64,000 nucleotides of DNA, taken from assembly GCF_004522215.1 (NCBI RefSeq), contig NZ_SDLR01000003.1, positions 930,001 through 994,000 on the forward strand. Reading direction: 5' to 3'. Below are positions 43,101 to 49,942 of this stretch, piece after piece; the first letter of the stretch is position 1; each line of letters begins with the position of its first letter. The notes beneath the pieces are model-generated. The model saw nothing but the letters and a program-made list of their open reading frames with translations, had not been told where the DNA came from and did no database searches. A program made the position numbers and the translations under genes. Origin of the DNA: Ammoniphilus sp. YIM 78166 (lineage in GTDB: Bacteria > Bacillota > Bacilli > Aneurinibacillales > RAOX-1).

Positions 43101-44696
43101 GGCAAGATGCTGTCTTGATAGGCTTGGCTCATCTCGGTAGTTCGTATAGTTGAGCTCCTCTTCATTGATCACCAGCAAGTAGGAGACACCTTGTCTTTTC
43201 AAGAGTTGTAGATGGCTTTCAGTAATGATGGCTTTTTTAATCCCCATAGAGTCCCTAAGATAGCCAATCTGCAGCTGTGGATTGGCTTCCTGTAGTAGCT
43301 TAATTACAGAAAAATTGCTGCTCGGCAGTGGCTCTGATTCATCAACGAGTAGTCCGATGCATTCTTCCTGCAGCCCTACATAGTAAACGTTTTTCCCTTT
43401 TCTTTGCCATCGTTTGGCTTCAAGTTCGTATTGCTCGCAACAAACACGATGGCGGGTCATTAAGCTTTTGGCCCCTAGATACACAGCGTGGCCATTGAGC
43501 TTACCTCTGATTCCATCTTCCTCCTGCTTGACCTCAAATGCGGTCCTTTTAGTCTTCCCTGTAGCCAGAAAAGCTTTTTCAATTTCGTGTTTGCAAGGAT
43601 GGTTCATCTTGTCCGCTAAGCTCCTTGCAACGCACCAGACTTCTTCCTCTTTGGTACTGATGCAGCGGAGCTTAGGCACTGATCTTTCGTATACATAAGA
43701 TGTATCTGCTAGCACGAGATACTCCAGCTCGGATATTCGGCAAAGAGAGCTGTTCTTAGGAAGCATTTGACCCTTTTTCTGGGCGAGATGTTCGGCTTGT
43801 TTCCAGGCATATTCCTCCGATGCAAGGCTTGGCCTAGGATTAGCTGCTAGAAGGATCCCTAAACTCAGCCATGGGTTTCTAGTAGTTAACCAGCTGATTC
43901 CCGCTAGCCCGAATCCCCATGTGGTTGCACGAGCGGCATAGGTCTTTGTTTCCTTCGTCAGATAAAGGGATGGATCTAGATTATCTTCATGATTTTTCTT
44001 TTTTTGCCAATGCAGATATTGGATCAAGGATGCGGCACCCAGAGCCAATAAATTCTCGCGAAGCAGAGCTAAAGCGACAGCCGCTGTTCCTAAAACAAGA
44101 TCGGAATTCACTATTTTTTCTTTCGTTAAACGTTCAAATCCTTGTTTAAGCATGGGATATCCTGATAATACCGCTAAACCAGCCGAAGCGTGAAATAACC
44201 CTGGACTTCTAGCCATGGCTGTTTTTCCGATAGTCATTTGTTTGAAGCCCAGGGCACCTAACCCTATTACCGAAGCGAGGAGTAATGCGGGGGGCTGCTC
44301 TCGGGAAACGGAAGATTCGGACACTACAGCTTGAAAAGAACTAGGGATGGATTGAGCATCTGCAGCAGAAGAGATCTCTTCGACTCCCGCGGCCACAAGC
44401 GGTTCCACCTCTTCGTCTCTAGGCTGTGCTAGGTCAGGATGTGATTTAGTAAAGATTTGTTCTTCTATTCTTCGTAACCAACCGCATAGTTTCTCAACTG
44501 AAAGCTGAGCTGGCTCATATGTAACTAATAAACGACCTGAATAGGAGCATGCTTTAGCTTCATGAATGCCCTTAACCTGCAATATGCTTTCTACTTGACG
44601 ACAAAGCGAGGAATTTCCTTTTATTCCATACAATTCACACCTTAATCTTCCAGGAATTGAACGTATCACTCGCTGCTTAAAAAACAGCTCCTTCAA
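40188..44696 (-). CDS. Giant P-type ATPase: inactive P1B half fused to an intact P2-type half
   Basis: A 1502-residue membrane protein. Residues of about 12-80 form an HMA-like domain without a CxxC metal site. About 135-590 retain the order of a P1B metal ATPase but have lost its catalysis. The CPx motif is NPR (286-288), DKTGT is ADTSY (330-334), and only the HP motif (HPCKH, about 366-370) and the glycine loop (GIRGKLNG) remain. About 610-1502 form a complete P2-type pump: TGES (775-778), PEGLP (891-895), DKTGTLT (934-940), KGDPTEGAL (about 1006-1014), TGDHP (1164-1168), GDGVND (1237-1242) and NLLTDALP (1332-1339). The architecture resembles mycobacterial CtpI/CtpH-type giant ATPases. The transported ion is uncertain; a divalent cation is likely. 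The start is a TTG with GGTGA upstream. PacL-like genes lie on both sides. Confidence 0.88.
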   Translation of the reverse strand: MKELFFKQRVIRSIPGRLRCELYGIKGNSSLCRQVESILQVKGIHEAKACSYSGRLLVTYEPAQLSVEKLCGWLRRIEEQIFTKSHPDLAQPRDEEVEPLVAAGVEEISSAADAQSIPSSFQAVVSESSVSREQPPALLLASVIGLGALGFKQMTIGKTAMARSPGLFHASAGLAVLSGYPMLKQGFERLTKEKIVNSDLVLGTAAVALALLRENLLALGAASLIQYLHWQKKKNHEDNLDPSLYLTKETKTYAARATTWGFGLAGISWLTTRNPWLSLGILLAANPRPSLASEEYAWKQAEHLAQKKGQMLPKNSSLCRISELEYLVLADTSYVYERSVPKLRCISTKEEEVWCVARSLADKMNHPCKHEIEKAFLATGKTKRTAFEVKQEEDGIRGKLNGHAVYLGAKSLMTRHRVCCEQYELEAKRWQRKGKNVYYVGLQEECIGLLVDESEPLPSSNFSVIKLLQEANPQLQIGYLRDSMGIKKAIITESHLQLLKRQGVSYLLVINEEELNYTNYRDEPSLSRQHLAQLPSLIQSTKGIRNMITQHRVWTMLWNILGTGLALSGRLTAPIVNLLADALKLLLLSKSSRLRQEVPNETIKRETKPNEWHCMPQTELLQFLNTDINKGINNQTVQSLRNRIGANRLVPAEKTPWYLSFAKQFTEFTTVILLGTAVVSILAGDVFDGAAMMAVLLVNAFISTTQESKAEKMVEALNRYQPPRCRVLREGEIQEISALDLVPGDIVQLEAGDQVPADLRILSDWSLEVNEAPLTGESIATQKKAEKLPKEKALAERSNMLFMGTNVTRGKATAVVVETGMYTEIGHLTSLLKDNEKETTPLQETVTSISKTFVRGAIIAGGIVFAVGLLRGNSLLQMVPTSVALVASAIPEGLPVTITIALSAGIVRMSKRNAVVRKLSSLETLGRVNVICSDKTGTLTKNEMTVTKLQTTQHEWTLTGEGYEPRGELKNLRNRAIHQDEEAKKLLHIAMLCNNSQLDREAWSLKGDPTEGALLTLGYKAGIQDLLLSQWTRHHEIPFDSYHGSMSVVCHDGIKENPCYLFSKGSVEAMLKRCSHYQEDGQVLALTDEIREKILKQNNRYAAQALRVLGFAYRSLQPDESLQEPQEERLIYVGMVGMIDPPKSEVKKAIADAYRLGVKPVMITGDHPITAVAIAKQLGMYQEGDRVMTGGELNQLNPNELENIVVEASIFARVSPEHKLKIVKAYQKLGYVVAMTGDGVNDAPAIKQADVGIAMGKTGTDVTKQTADMVLKEDHFGSIVDGVKEGRTIISNIRKAIGCLLTGNLAEILVSSTAVLLGMPIPLVPVQILLMNLLTDALPASVLAVNPGNKDLVTERQEIVDSKLYKKVALRGTILGLTSLGLFATSLRMGATLPVARTMAFASLVAGQLMQTFSWRQENGQRFSHWIKDKFLMGALGISWLALLSVIYVPSLAQIFHTAPLGLIQMGQVLLAGASVSFLSKPLLNLMDTKKSMQHPNVQMAA

Positions 44697-44837
44697 GCTT
44701 TATCACCACCGCTTTAATAATGAGTTGTTGAATAGTGTTAACAAGAGTCTCGCTAGCTATGTATTCCTTTGAAGTATATTTAAGGGCAGCTTGGGAAAGG
44801 TATAACATAACCAATAAGCATATTGGAGGAAACGGAC

Positions 44838-45194
44838 ATGTTAAATAAACTCTTACCCAAAACACCGCTAGGTCTTGCAATCACAGCTGTTACTGTCGTG
44901 CTTTCGGTCTCCCCCGAAGCTCGAAAATTCACCAGAAAAATGGCGGTAAAAGGAATTGGAGCTGTTATGGGAGCGGCAGAAGGAATAAAGGACTTAACTG
45001 CTGGGGCTAGAGAACAGATGTCGGGGCTTATATCAGAAGCTAGGTCTCAGCAAAATGAAGACATCCCTCCACTTACCTTTGATATGGAACTGGAACCTGA
45101 AACGATTTTTGAATCAGAATCTGCTCTTCCATTCAATGTAATGAGTGATCAAGAGCTTCAAGAACGAATACAAAATTCTACAACGCATCACTAA
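44838..45194 (+). CDS. PacL-like small membrane protein, divergent from the ATPase
   Basis: A 118-residue protein from the ATG at 44838 (TTGGAGGAAACGGAC upstream; the TTG at 44823 is part of the ribosome site). A short hydrophobic segment (LGLAITAVTVVLSVSPEAR, about residues 9-27) precedes a Gly/Ala-rich helix. GAREQMSGLISEARSQQNEDIPP (about 60-82) then resembles the ARxxxxDVxAEARERxGEExPP pattern of DUF1490/PacL proteins. The tail is strongly acidic (EDIPPLTFDMELEPETIFE) and ends TTHH, which might bind metal. It is transcribed away from the ATPase from a shared intergenic region, so joint control is likely. Confidence 0.65.
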   Translation: MLNKLLPKTPLGLAITAVTVVLSVSPEARKFTRKMAVKGIGAVMGAAEGIKDLTAGAREQMSGLISEARSQQNEDIPPLTFDMELEPETIFESESALPFNVMSDQELQERIQNSTTHH

Positions 45195-45734
45195 GTAAGT
45201 CCCCTGGTCTAACTTTAGGCTAGGGGAAAGAATTTACACTTTATTTTCATAAACATCTTTTTTAAATATATCTTTTTTAACCAGTGCTATAACTATATTT
45301 ATGCCTGACTTTATTCAATTTCTTACCAAATGAAAACAAGAAAGTACTCCTTATTATCCTAATAAAAACAAGTAAGTGTTTCTTAAAATAGTATAAAACC
45401 AAGTGAATTTTGATGTGCAAAAGGGAATGTATATTCAACCCTTTTTGCTCACATTATAGGAACCTTATCCCTGCTATTCAAACAATCCTCACCTATCTTC
45501 TTGTTTTAATATACTAGCTGGCTAACAGTCTGCAAAAATGACTCATCTCTTATCCCCATTATTCTACCTGTTCTTCCCATTCACGCATTGTTTCTTGTTT
45601 CTATATATAATAGAGCCAAAAAAAGTATGGTGCTGCATGATTATGTAATCTAACCCCAAAAGAGGAACTTTCCTTGTGCATCCCAATCACAACACGAATA
45701 GCCCTCTTTTTTGTTTTTCAAAAAAAAGAGAGCA
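45195..45734. other. AT-rich intergenic stretch with short repeats
   Basis: A 12-bp stem (CCCCTGGTCTAA with TTAGGCTAGGGG, about 45201-45226) follows the PacL-like gene and may end its transcript. Three imperfect copies of AAAACAAGNAAGTG occur at 45333, 45365 and 45395, spaced 30-32 bases apart. Inverted relatives (CTTGTTTT) lie at about 45500 and 45594. No gene of credible length with a ribosome site was found. Confidence 0.5.
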
Positions 45735-47228
45735 TTAGGATTGCAATAAGAAGTTTTCAAGTTTAAAGGAAATAGGTAATCTAGGAACCGGGTTAGCGTA
45801 CGGAAGCTTCTCCAGCTGCTCCAGAGCAAATTCTAAGATTTCCTCTTTGCGATAGTAGTTAAGCTGAAGCTGAGCATGAACCCACTTTTCCAAATTCCCA
45901 AATGATGTAGGTTCGCGTTGCTCTTGCTGAGCTTTTTTCCGAATAAGGGCATACTCCATCCAATGATTTAATGAATCTTCAACGGTATAAGCTTCTAACG
46001 GGTGAACAGCAGAGTCGAAAGATTCTTTGAGGGCCTGATATCCCCGTTGACAAGCCTCTCTTATTGTCCTAAGTGGAAGATGACTAATACTGTTAATAAA
46101 CTCTTGTAAACGGCTCGTTCGTTCGTGTTTAGGCGTATGTAAAGTGATAAGAGGTTGGATCCCCGTTTTCTCTGTGATTTGGAGTATACTTGCTTCGGTC
46201 TTACTTATTCTCTTCTCCCTGATGAATCCGGCTAGATCCATAGGCAATGACTTGTAGGTTTGGAAGTAGAGAACAAGCTGATCCAGTAGATAGAGAATGA
46301 CGGAACGAGAAAGTTTTCTTAGAGATCTGACTAACAAATAAGCGTACTGTCCTTTGTTGTAGTCTAGAATCTCCCCTGCTCTACGATCCAATAATTCCTT
46401 CTGTACCCAACTAAACAGCCTAGGATAGACTTTTCGAGCTGCCAGCGGCTCATGGTACTTCTTTCCCTTTGCAGCTTTTAAGAAAAAATGCGAATTCAAA
46501 GAGTACATCGCGACATAGGAACCTTTACCTTTACGTTCTAATTTTCCAAGGCCAAAAAGTGGTTTTCCATCCATTATGGGGTAAAGGGTGAGATCGGTAA
46601 GAACCTTGTCGACTTGATGGCGTTGATTTTTATGAGTCAAGGCAAAAAGACCGGGAAAATCCTCCCTGTCCTTTGTAAGAGAATGGTATAGCGTGTACCC
46701 TTTCTCTCTTTGCTGGGCAACGGCAGCGTAGAATAGTTTTTTGTGCGATAGGGGAAGCGAAGTAAAGGCAGCGCAAAAAACCACGGGATGAAGGATGACA
46801 TAGCGAAGAATCCTTCCTTTTTCCGCGTCCCAGAAGTAGTTGATCTGATAATTATAAAGTCCCTCTGATTCTTCCACCTGAATTAATCCATGCAGCTTGA
46901 ATTTTTCAAGCGACTCATAGAATTGGGAAGATGAGATGGGGTTTTCGTATAACTCAACTAGCTTTTGATAGATCATGTGAGGTGTGATATTCCAAATTCG
47001 TCCCTGAGTATTGCACACGACAAAAAGAACCGTCGCCACTGTTAAATCAGCATGGGTGAGATGATTTAGCTGGCGGGGACGACTCTCCTTATTCATCCTG
47101 TAGGTCTCTTCTTTACGGTTAAAATTTGATTCAATATCAAATAAAGCCTTTAGGAAGTTAAATGTGATAGCAACAGGCTGAGTATCGGTATAGTGGGTTT
47201 TGGCTTTTTGATTATTTAATATGATCAT
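45735..47228 (-). CDS. Winged-helix-like protein of a plasmid-type replication module
   Basis: About 497 residues. I start at the ATG at 47228, which has GGGGGTGA upstream; the longer frame to 47306 begins in the antisense-RNA region. No family is recognised with confidence. Residues of about 50-140 (LTHADLTVATVLFVVCNTQGRIWNITPHMIYQKLVE and then SSSQFYESLEKFKLHGLIQVEES) read as a winged helix. The rest is helical with many basic residues. It lies downstream of ten iterons and a Rep-like gene on the same strand, and its leader is overlapped by an antisense RNA. That setting suggests a replication initiator or its partner, by position rather than by homology. Confidence 0.6.
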   Translation of the reverse strand: MIILNNQKAKTHYTDTQPVAITFNFLKALFDIESNFNRKEETYRMNKESRPRQLNHLTHADLTVATVLFVVCNTQGRIWNITPHMIYQKLVELYENPISSSQFYESLEKFKLHGLIQVEESEGLYNYQINYFWDAEKGRILRYVILHPVVFCAAFTSLPLSHKKLFYAAVAQQREKGYTLYHSLTKDREDFPGLFALTHKNQRHQVDKVLTDLTLYPIMDGKPLFGLGKLERKGKGSYVAMYSLNSHFFLKAAKGKKYHEPLAARKVYPRLFSWVQKELLDRRAGEILDYNKGQYAYLLVRSLRKLSRSVILYLLDQLVLYFQTYKSLPMDLAGFIREKRISKTEASILQITEKTGIQPLITLHTPKHERTSRLQEFINSISHLPLRTIREACQRGYQALKESFDSAVHPLEAYTVEDSLNHWMEYALIRKKAQQEQREPTSFGNLEKWVHAQLQLNYYRKEEILEFALEQLEKLPYANPVPRLPISFKLENFLLQS

Positions 47229-47250
47229 CCTTGGATTCACCCCCAATCTA

Positions 47251-47279
47251 TTGAAACTTGTTGAGTTTGTTTGTATAAT
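47251..47279 (+). promoter_or_regulatory. Near-consensus sigma-A promoter for the antisense RNA
   Basis: TTGAAA at 47251-47256 is separated by exactly 17 bases from a perfect TATAAT at 47274-47279. It fires away from the ATG at 47228 and across the leader of that gene. Confidence 0.8.
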
Positions 47280-47285
47280 TTCTAT

Positions 47286-47476
47286 AAAAGGCAATAGGAA
47301 AGACACCTTTTTTATGCTTATTTTTAAAAAGGATGGAAAGGTGTTTTGAATTTGAATGTACTAGGGTGAGATCGGTTTGGTTGGTAGCCGGTGATCTCAT
47401 CTCAAGCTCGAGGAAGGAGTGGTGGTACACTCTTTCTTCTTGTAAGCTCCCACTGTGGTAAGTGGGGGCTTTTTTC
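47286..47476 (+). ncRNA. Predicted counter-transcribed RNA, about 190 nt
   Basis: The unit begins at about 47286, seven bases after the TATAAT box. It ends at an intrinsic terminator whose stem GCTCCCACT/AGTGGGGGC (47446-47469) is followed by seven T. Inside, GAGATC and GATCTC (about 47371-47397) form a hairpin with a loop rich in GGTTTGGTTGG. No open frame of note is present. It is antisense to the 5' leader of the winged-helix gene. This matches the copy-control RNAs of theta-type plasmids. Function is inferred from layout. Confidence 0.7.
47446..47476 (+). terminator. Terminator of the antisense RNA
   Basis: A nine-base stem (GCTCCCACT with AGTGGGGGC) with a six-base loop is followed by TTTTTTC. 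Confidence 0.85.
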
Positions 47477-47520
47477 TTTTCTAGTCTACATCATACGTTT
47501 CTCTTCTATGGATTTCCATA

Positions 47521-47986
47521 GTGTACCTTAGCGTACAGTTCATTCGGAATTAGCCTTAATTAGTGTACTTCCACGTACGCTTTCTAAATAAATTTTCCCT
47601 AACCTGAGTAAGCTCATTAGTGTACTTCCACGTACAAAAACTTGCTAGAAGAATAAGGAGATTCTAGTGTACTTTCACGTACGTTTTTTACAAAATGTTT
47701 ATTAGTAAACTAGAAAAAGTGGTGTACTTTGACGTACCTTTTCATCTGAAAATGATGTCGTATTTTGATGAATCCTCTGGTCCGCTGTTATAAATGAAAA
47801 CAAATCACTAGTGTACTTCCACGTACGCCCAAAGAGCACAACTTGATGATGGGTTAGTGTACCTTCACGTACGAATGAGATCAACTTCACTCTCCTATAC
47901 AGATTAAGCATTAGTGTACTTTAACGTACGGTTCAATTTTTACCTATTAGTGTACCTTGACGTACAGTTAGTGTACTTTCACGTAC
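47521..47986 (+). repeat. Ten direct iterons (consensus GTGTACYTNNRCGTAC), candidate replication origin
   Basis: Copies start at 47521, 47563, 47620, 47667, 47722, 47811, 47857, 47914, 47950 and 47971, all in the same orientation. The flanking 9 bases are conserved as GTGTAC and CGTAC, and only the middle five vary. Eight are preceded by AG or TAG (TTAGTGTAC). Spacing is irregular (21-89 bases). A poly-A/poly-T tract (47987-47999) abuts the last copy and could be an unwinding element. The array lies between a Rep-like gene and the winged-helix gene. This is the usual make-up of an iteron origin. Confidence 0.9.
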
Positions 47987-48006
47987 AAAAAAAATTTTTG
48001 AGTCAC

Positions 48007-48037
48007 AAAAAAAACACAACCCGCTTGGGTTGTGTTT
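48007..48037 (-). terminator. Intrinsic terminator after the Rep-like gene
   Basis: AAACACAACCC pairs with GGGTTGTGTTT, and a run of eight T follows on the minus strand. It overlaps the last codon of the Rep-like gene. Confidence 0.85.
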
Positions 48038-49223
48038 AAGAAGATTTAGTAGTAATTTGTTTCAGGTTGCCACTCATAAGGTCATTAAACCATTTGGAGG
48101 GATAGAGACGGATCGAGTCTGCTTTTCTCCCTTCGCCCGCAAGCTTATAATCCGAGATGATTTCAAGCGACTTCAAGTCTTCACAAGCCTTCTTAATCGT
48201 GGCCTTATTCTTTCTTTCTATATCCGTGAGATGCAAGTGATGATACAAAGTTTCTAATGGGATCTCGAAAAAGCTATCCCCGTGGTAGAATTTGCTTTGC
48301 TCCTCGGGGGTCATCCCTTTTAATGCACTTAGCGTTATATATAGACCCTTGGATGAATCAAGCTTAAGCTCATCTAGAATAGCGAGACTGACGAGTGAAT
48401 AGTATCCCTCATTGAGCGATTGCAGGATGTAAGGCGAGAATTGAAACTGATATTCACGTGAGCGGATCTTGCCATCCTCTTGCTCATTTTCAATTAGATT
48501 TCTGGCTGTGACTAAATAGAAGCTTTTCGTAATGATTGTTCTTCCTTTGGCCTTTTCATAATACTCCTTCAGTACTACTTCAGTGCTTCGTAAGGTTTCT
48601 AACGAGTCCCTCACCATTTTATACTGCTTCCCGCCACCACGATCTAGATTCATACGCTGTAAAAGTTCATACTCATTAAAAGAAAACCATTCTTTTTTTC
48701 CTTGATCTTCCCATATGCCGAAAAGGGCGAAAAGGGTCTTGGCATCAAACATGCTCAGGAACTTGCCTTTATGGTTTTCATATGTAAGCTGCTTCAACCC
48801 ATTTTTATCAATAAGGACCTTATTTCCTTCTTCTACCTGTTTTCTTTTCCCGCCTATAAAGAATGGGGAATGAGTAAGCAGGTTCGTATCCACTCGGTTA
48901 ATTTGCCTGTTTTTCTCGGCTCGAAGGTCCTTTACTTTGGTAATAATTCTTCGAGAAAGCTCGTTGATTTTGAATTGTCGCTTATTAATGATCCCTGTAC
49001 TATCCACTATGCTTCCCATCTTCTGGGCCAAGTAGACGATCGCTTCATCAAAATCTCTTGTTCCATAGGACTTGGTAGATTCTATATGTTTAGCTGCTTC
49101 ATTTTCAAGATCTTCGTTGTTTGCAGATTCAAGAAGACTGCCTTCGACCTCTTGCAAGATTTTCTCGGCTAGTTCTTCAACCTTTGCTGTCAGTTTAAGA
49201 ACGGATGATTTCACTCTTGTCAT
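48036..49223 (-). CDS. Plasmid-type replication initiator (Rep)-like protein
   Basis: A 395-residue protein with AGAGGAGTGTG before the ATG. The N-terminal 110 residues are helical and charged. Residues of about 145-260 form a first winged-helix-like unit (KFLSMFDAKTLFALFGIW, FNEYELLQRMNL, MVRDSLETLRSTEVVLKEYY). Residues of about 280-380 form a second (SLVSLAILDELKLDSSKGLYITLSAL, FFEIPLETLYHHLHL, TIKKACEDLKSLEIISDYKL). Two tandem winged helices are the fold of iteron-binding Rep proteins of the RPA/RepA class. The ten iterons begin 50 bases after its stop. Assignment is from fold pattern and context; the precise family needs a profile search. Confidence 0.7.
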   Translation of the reverse strand: MTRVKSSVLKLTAKVEELAEKILQEVEGSLLESANNEDLENEAAKHIESTKSYGTRDFDEAIVYLAQKMGSIVDSTGIINKRQFKINELSRRIITKVKDLRAEKNRQINRVDTNLLTHSPFFIGGKRKQVEEGNKVLIDKNGLKQLTYENHKGKFLSMFDAKTLFALFGIWEDQGKKEWFSFNEYELLQRMNLDRGGGKQYKMVRDSLETLRSTEVVLKEYYEKAKGRTIITKSFYLVTARNLIENEQEDGKIRSREYQFQFSPYILQSLNEGYYSLVSLAILDELKLDSSKGLYITLSALKGMTPEEQSKFYHGDSFFEIPLETLYHHLHLTDIERKNKATIKKACEDLKSLEIISDYKLAGEGRKADSIRLYPSKWFNDLMSGNLKQITTKSS

Positions 49224-49364
49224 GTTTCACACTCCTCTGCCCTGTTTCATTTTCTTATATAGGGGAGGAAAATACAATAGTTAAAATAGATTATTGTATC
49301 ATAGCAATTTCCTTTCATTCTCATAGAATATCCTATACTAGAATGAAGGGAGAACAAAAATAAC

Positions 49365-49877
49365 GTGAAGCACCCCAAAATTAGCTTTACCAAGAAGCAA
49401 TATGAAGAGTTTATTAGAAGGGCTCGCTCTGCAGTTAAACCCATTAGCATTAATCAGAGGGTTATTCAATTTGGAACCAATGATAACTGGTTTAATGCAA
49501 GTGTAATTGGTAGAGATCCTGCTTGGGTAATTCCGCCTTCCCCAGCAAGGTATGTTTGGAGCCAATCGAATCCTAGTGCAGAAAGAGCGATCATTTCACG
49601 CTCGTTTACACTTCCGCGACCAAGACGGATTCGATCTGCTGAATTGTTTTTGTCCGTAGATAATTACGCAATTGTGCTAATCAATGGACGACCTGTTGTT
49701 GCCGATAATCCTCAAGCGGAAGGTTCTTTTTTTAATCCAGGCAGAACCTTCAACATCCGCCCCTTCCTTAGAAGAAGAATCAACGATATTGTTATCATTG
49801 CCTTTAATTTTGGCGGGCCAGTAACTGCACAAAATCCCGCAGGGGTAGCGGCAAGAGTCAGAATTGTAGTAGATTAA
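49365..49877 (+). CDS. Hypothetical protein with a galactose-binding-like beta sandwich
   Basis: A 170-residue protein with a GTG start (GAAGGGAGAAC upstream, slightly long spacing). No signal peptide or membrane helix is seen. From about residue 75 the sequence alternates short strands (SRSFTLPRPRRIRSAELFLS, then VDNYAIVLINGRPVVAD). That is the layout of galactose-binding-like jelly-roll domains, in which a D/N-Y-A-x-x-L-x-N-G turn is typical. It may be a surface- or ligand-binding protein. It lies next to the replication module, but no link can be shown. Confidence 0.55.
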   Translation: MKHPKISFTKKQYEEFIRRARSAVKPISINQRVIQFGTNDNWFNASVIGRDPAWVIPPSPARYVWSQSNPSAERAIISRSFTLPRPRRIRSAELFLSVDNYAIVLINGRPVVADNPQAEGSFFNPGRTFNIRPFLRRRINDIVIIAFNFGGPVTAQNPAGVAARVRIVVD

Positions 49878-49890
49878 TAGAGAAAAAGTT

Positions 49891-49933
49891 AAAGAGGACA
49901 AAATCAAGGGTTGTTGATTTTGTCCTCTTTTTT
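49891..49933. terminator. Bidirectional terminator between convergent genes
   Basis: AAAGAGGACAAAATCAA pairs with TTGATTTTGTCCTCTTT around AGGG, with T tails on the plus strand. Confidence 0.85.
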
Positions 49934-49942
49934 ACATCGTCT

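Noticed and set aside
47521-47986. CRISPR array
   Set aside because: The repeats are 16 bases long, the spacers vary from 5 to 73 bases, and there is no cas gene nearby. The iteron explanation fits better.
47000-49300. Chromosomal oriC
   Set aside because: No TTATCCACA-type DnaA boxes and no dnaA or dnaN gene were seen; the iterons differ from DnaA boxes.
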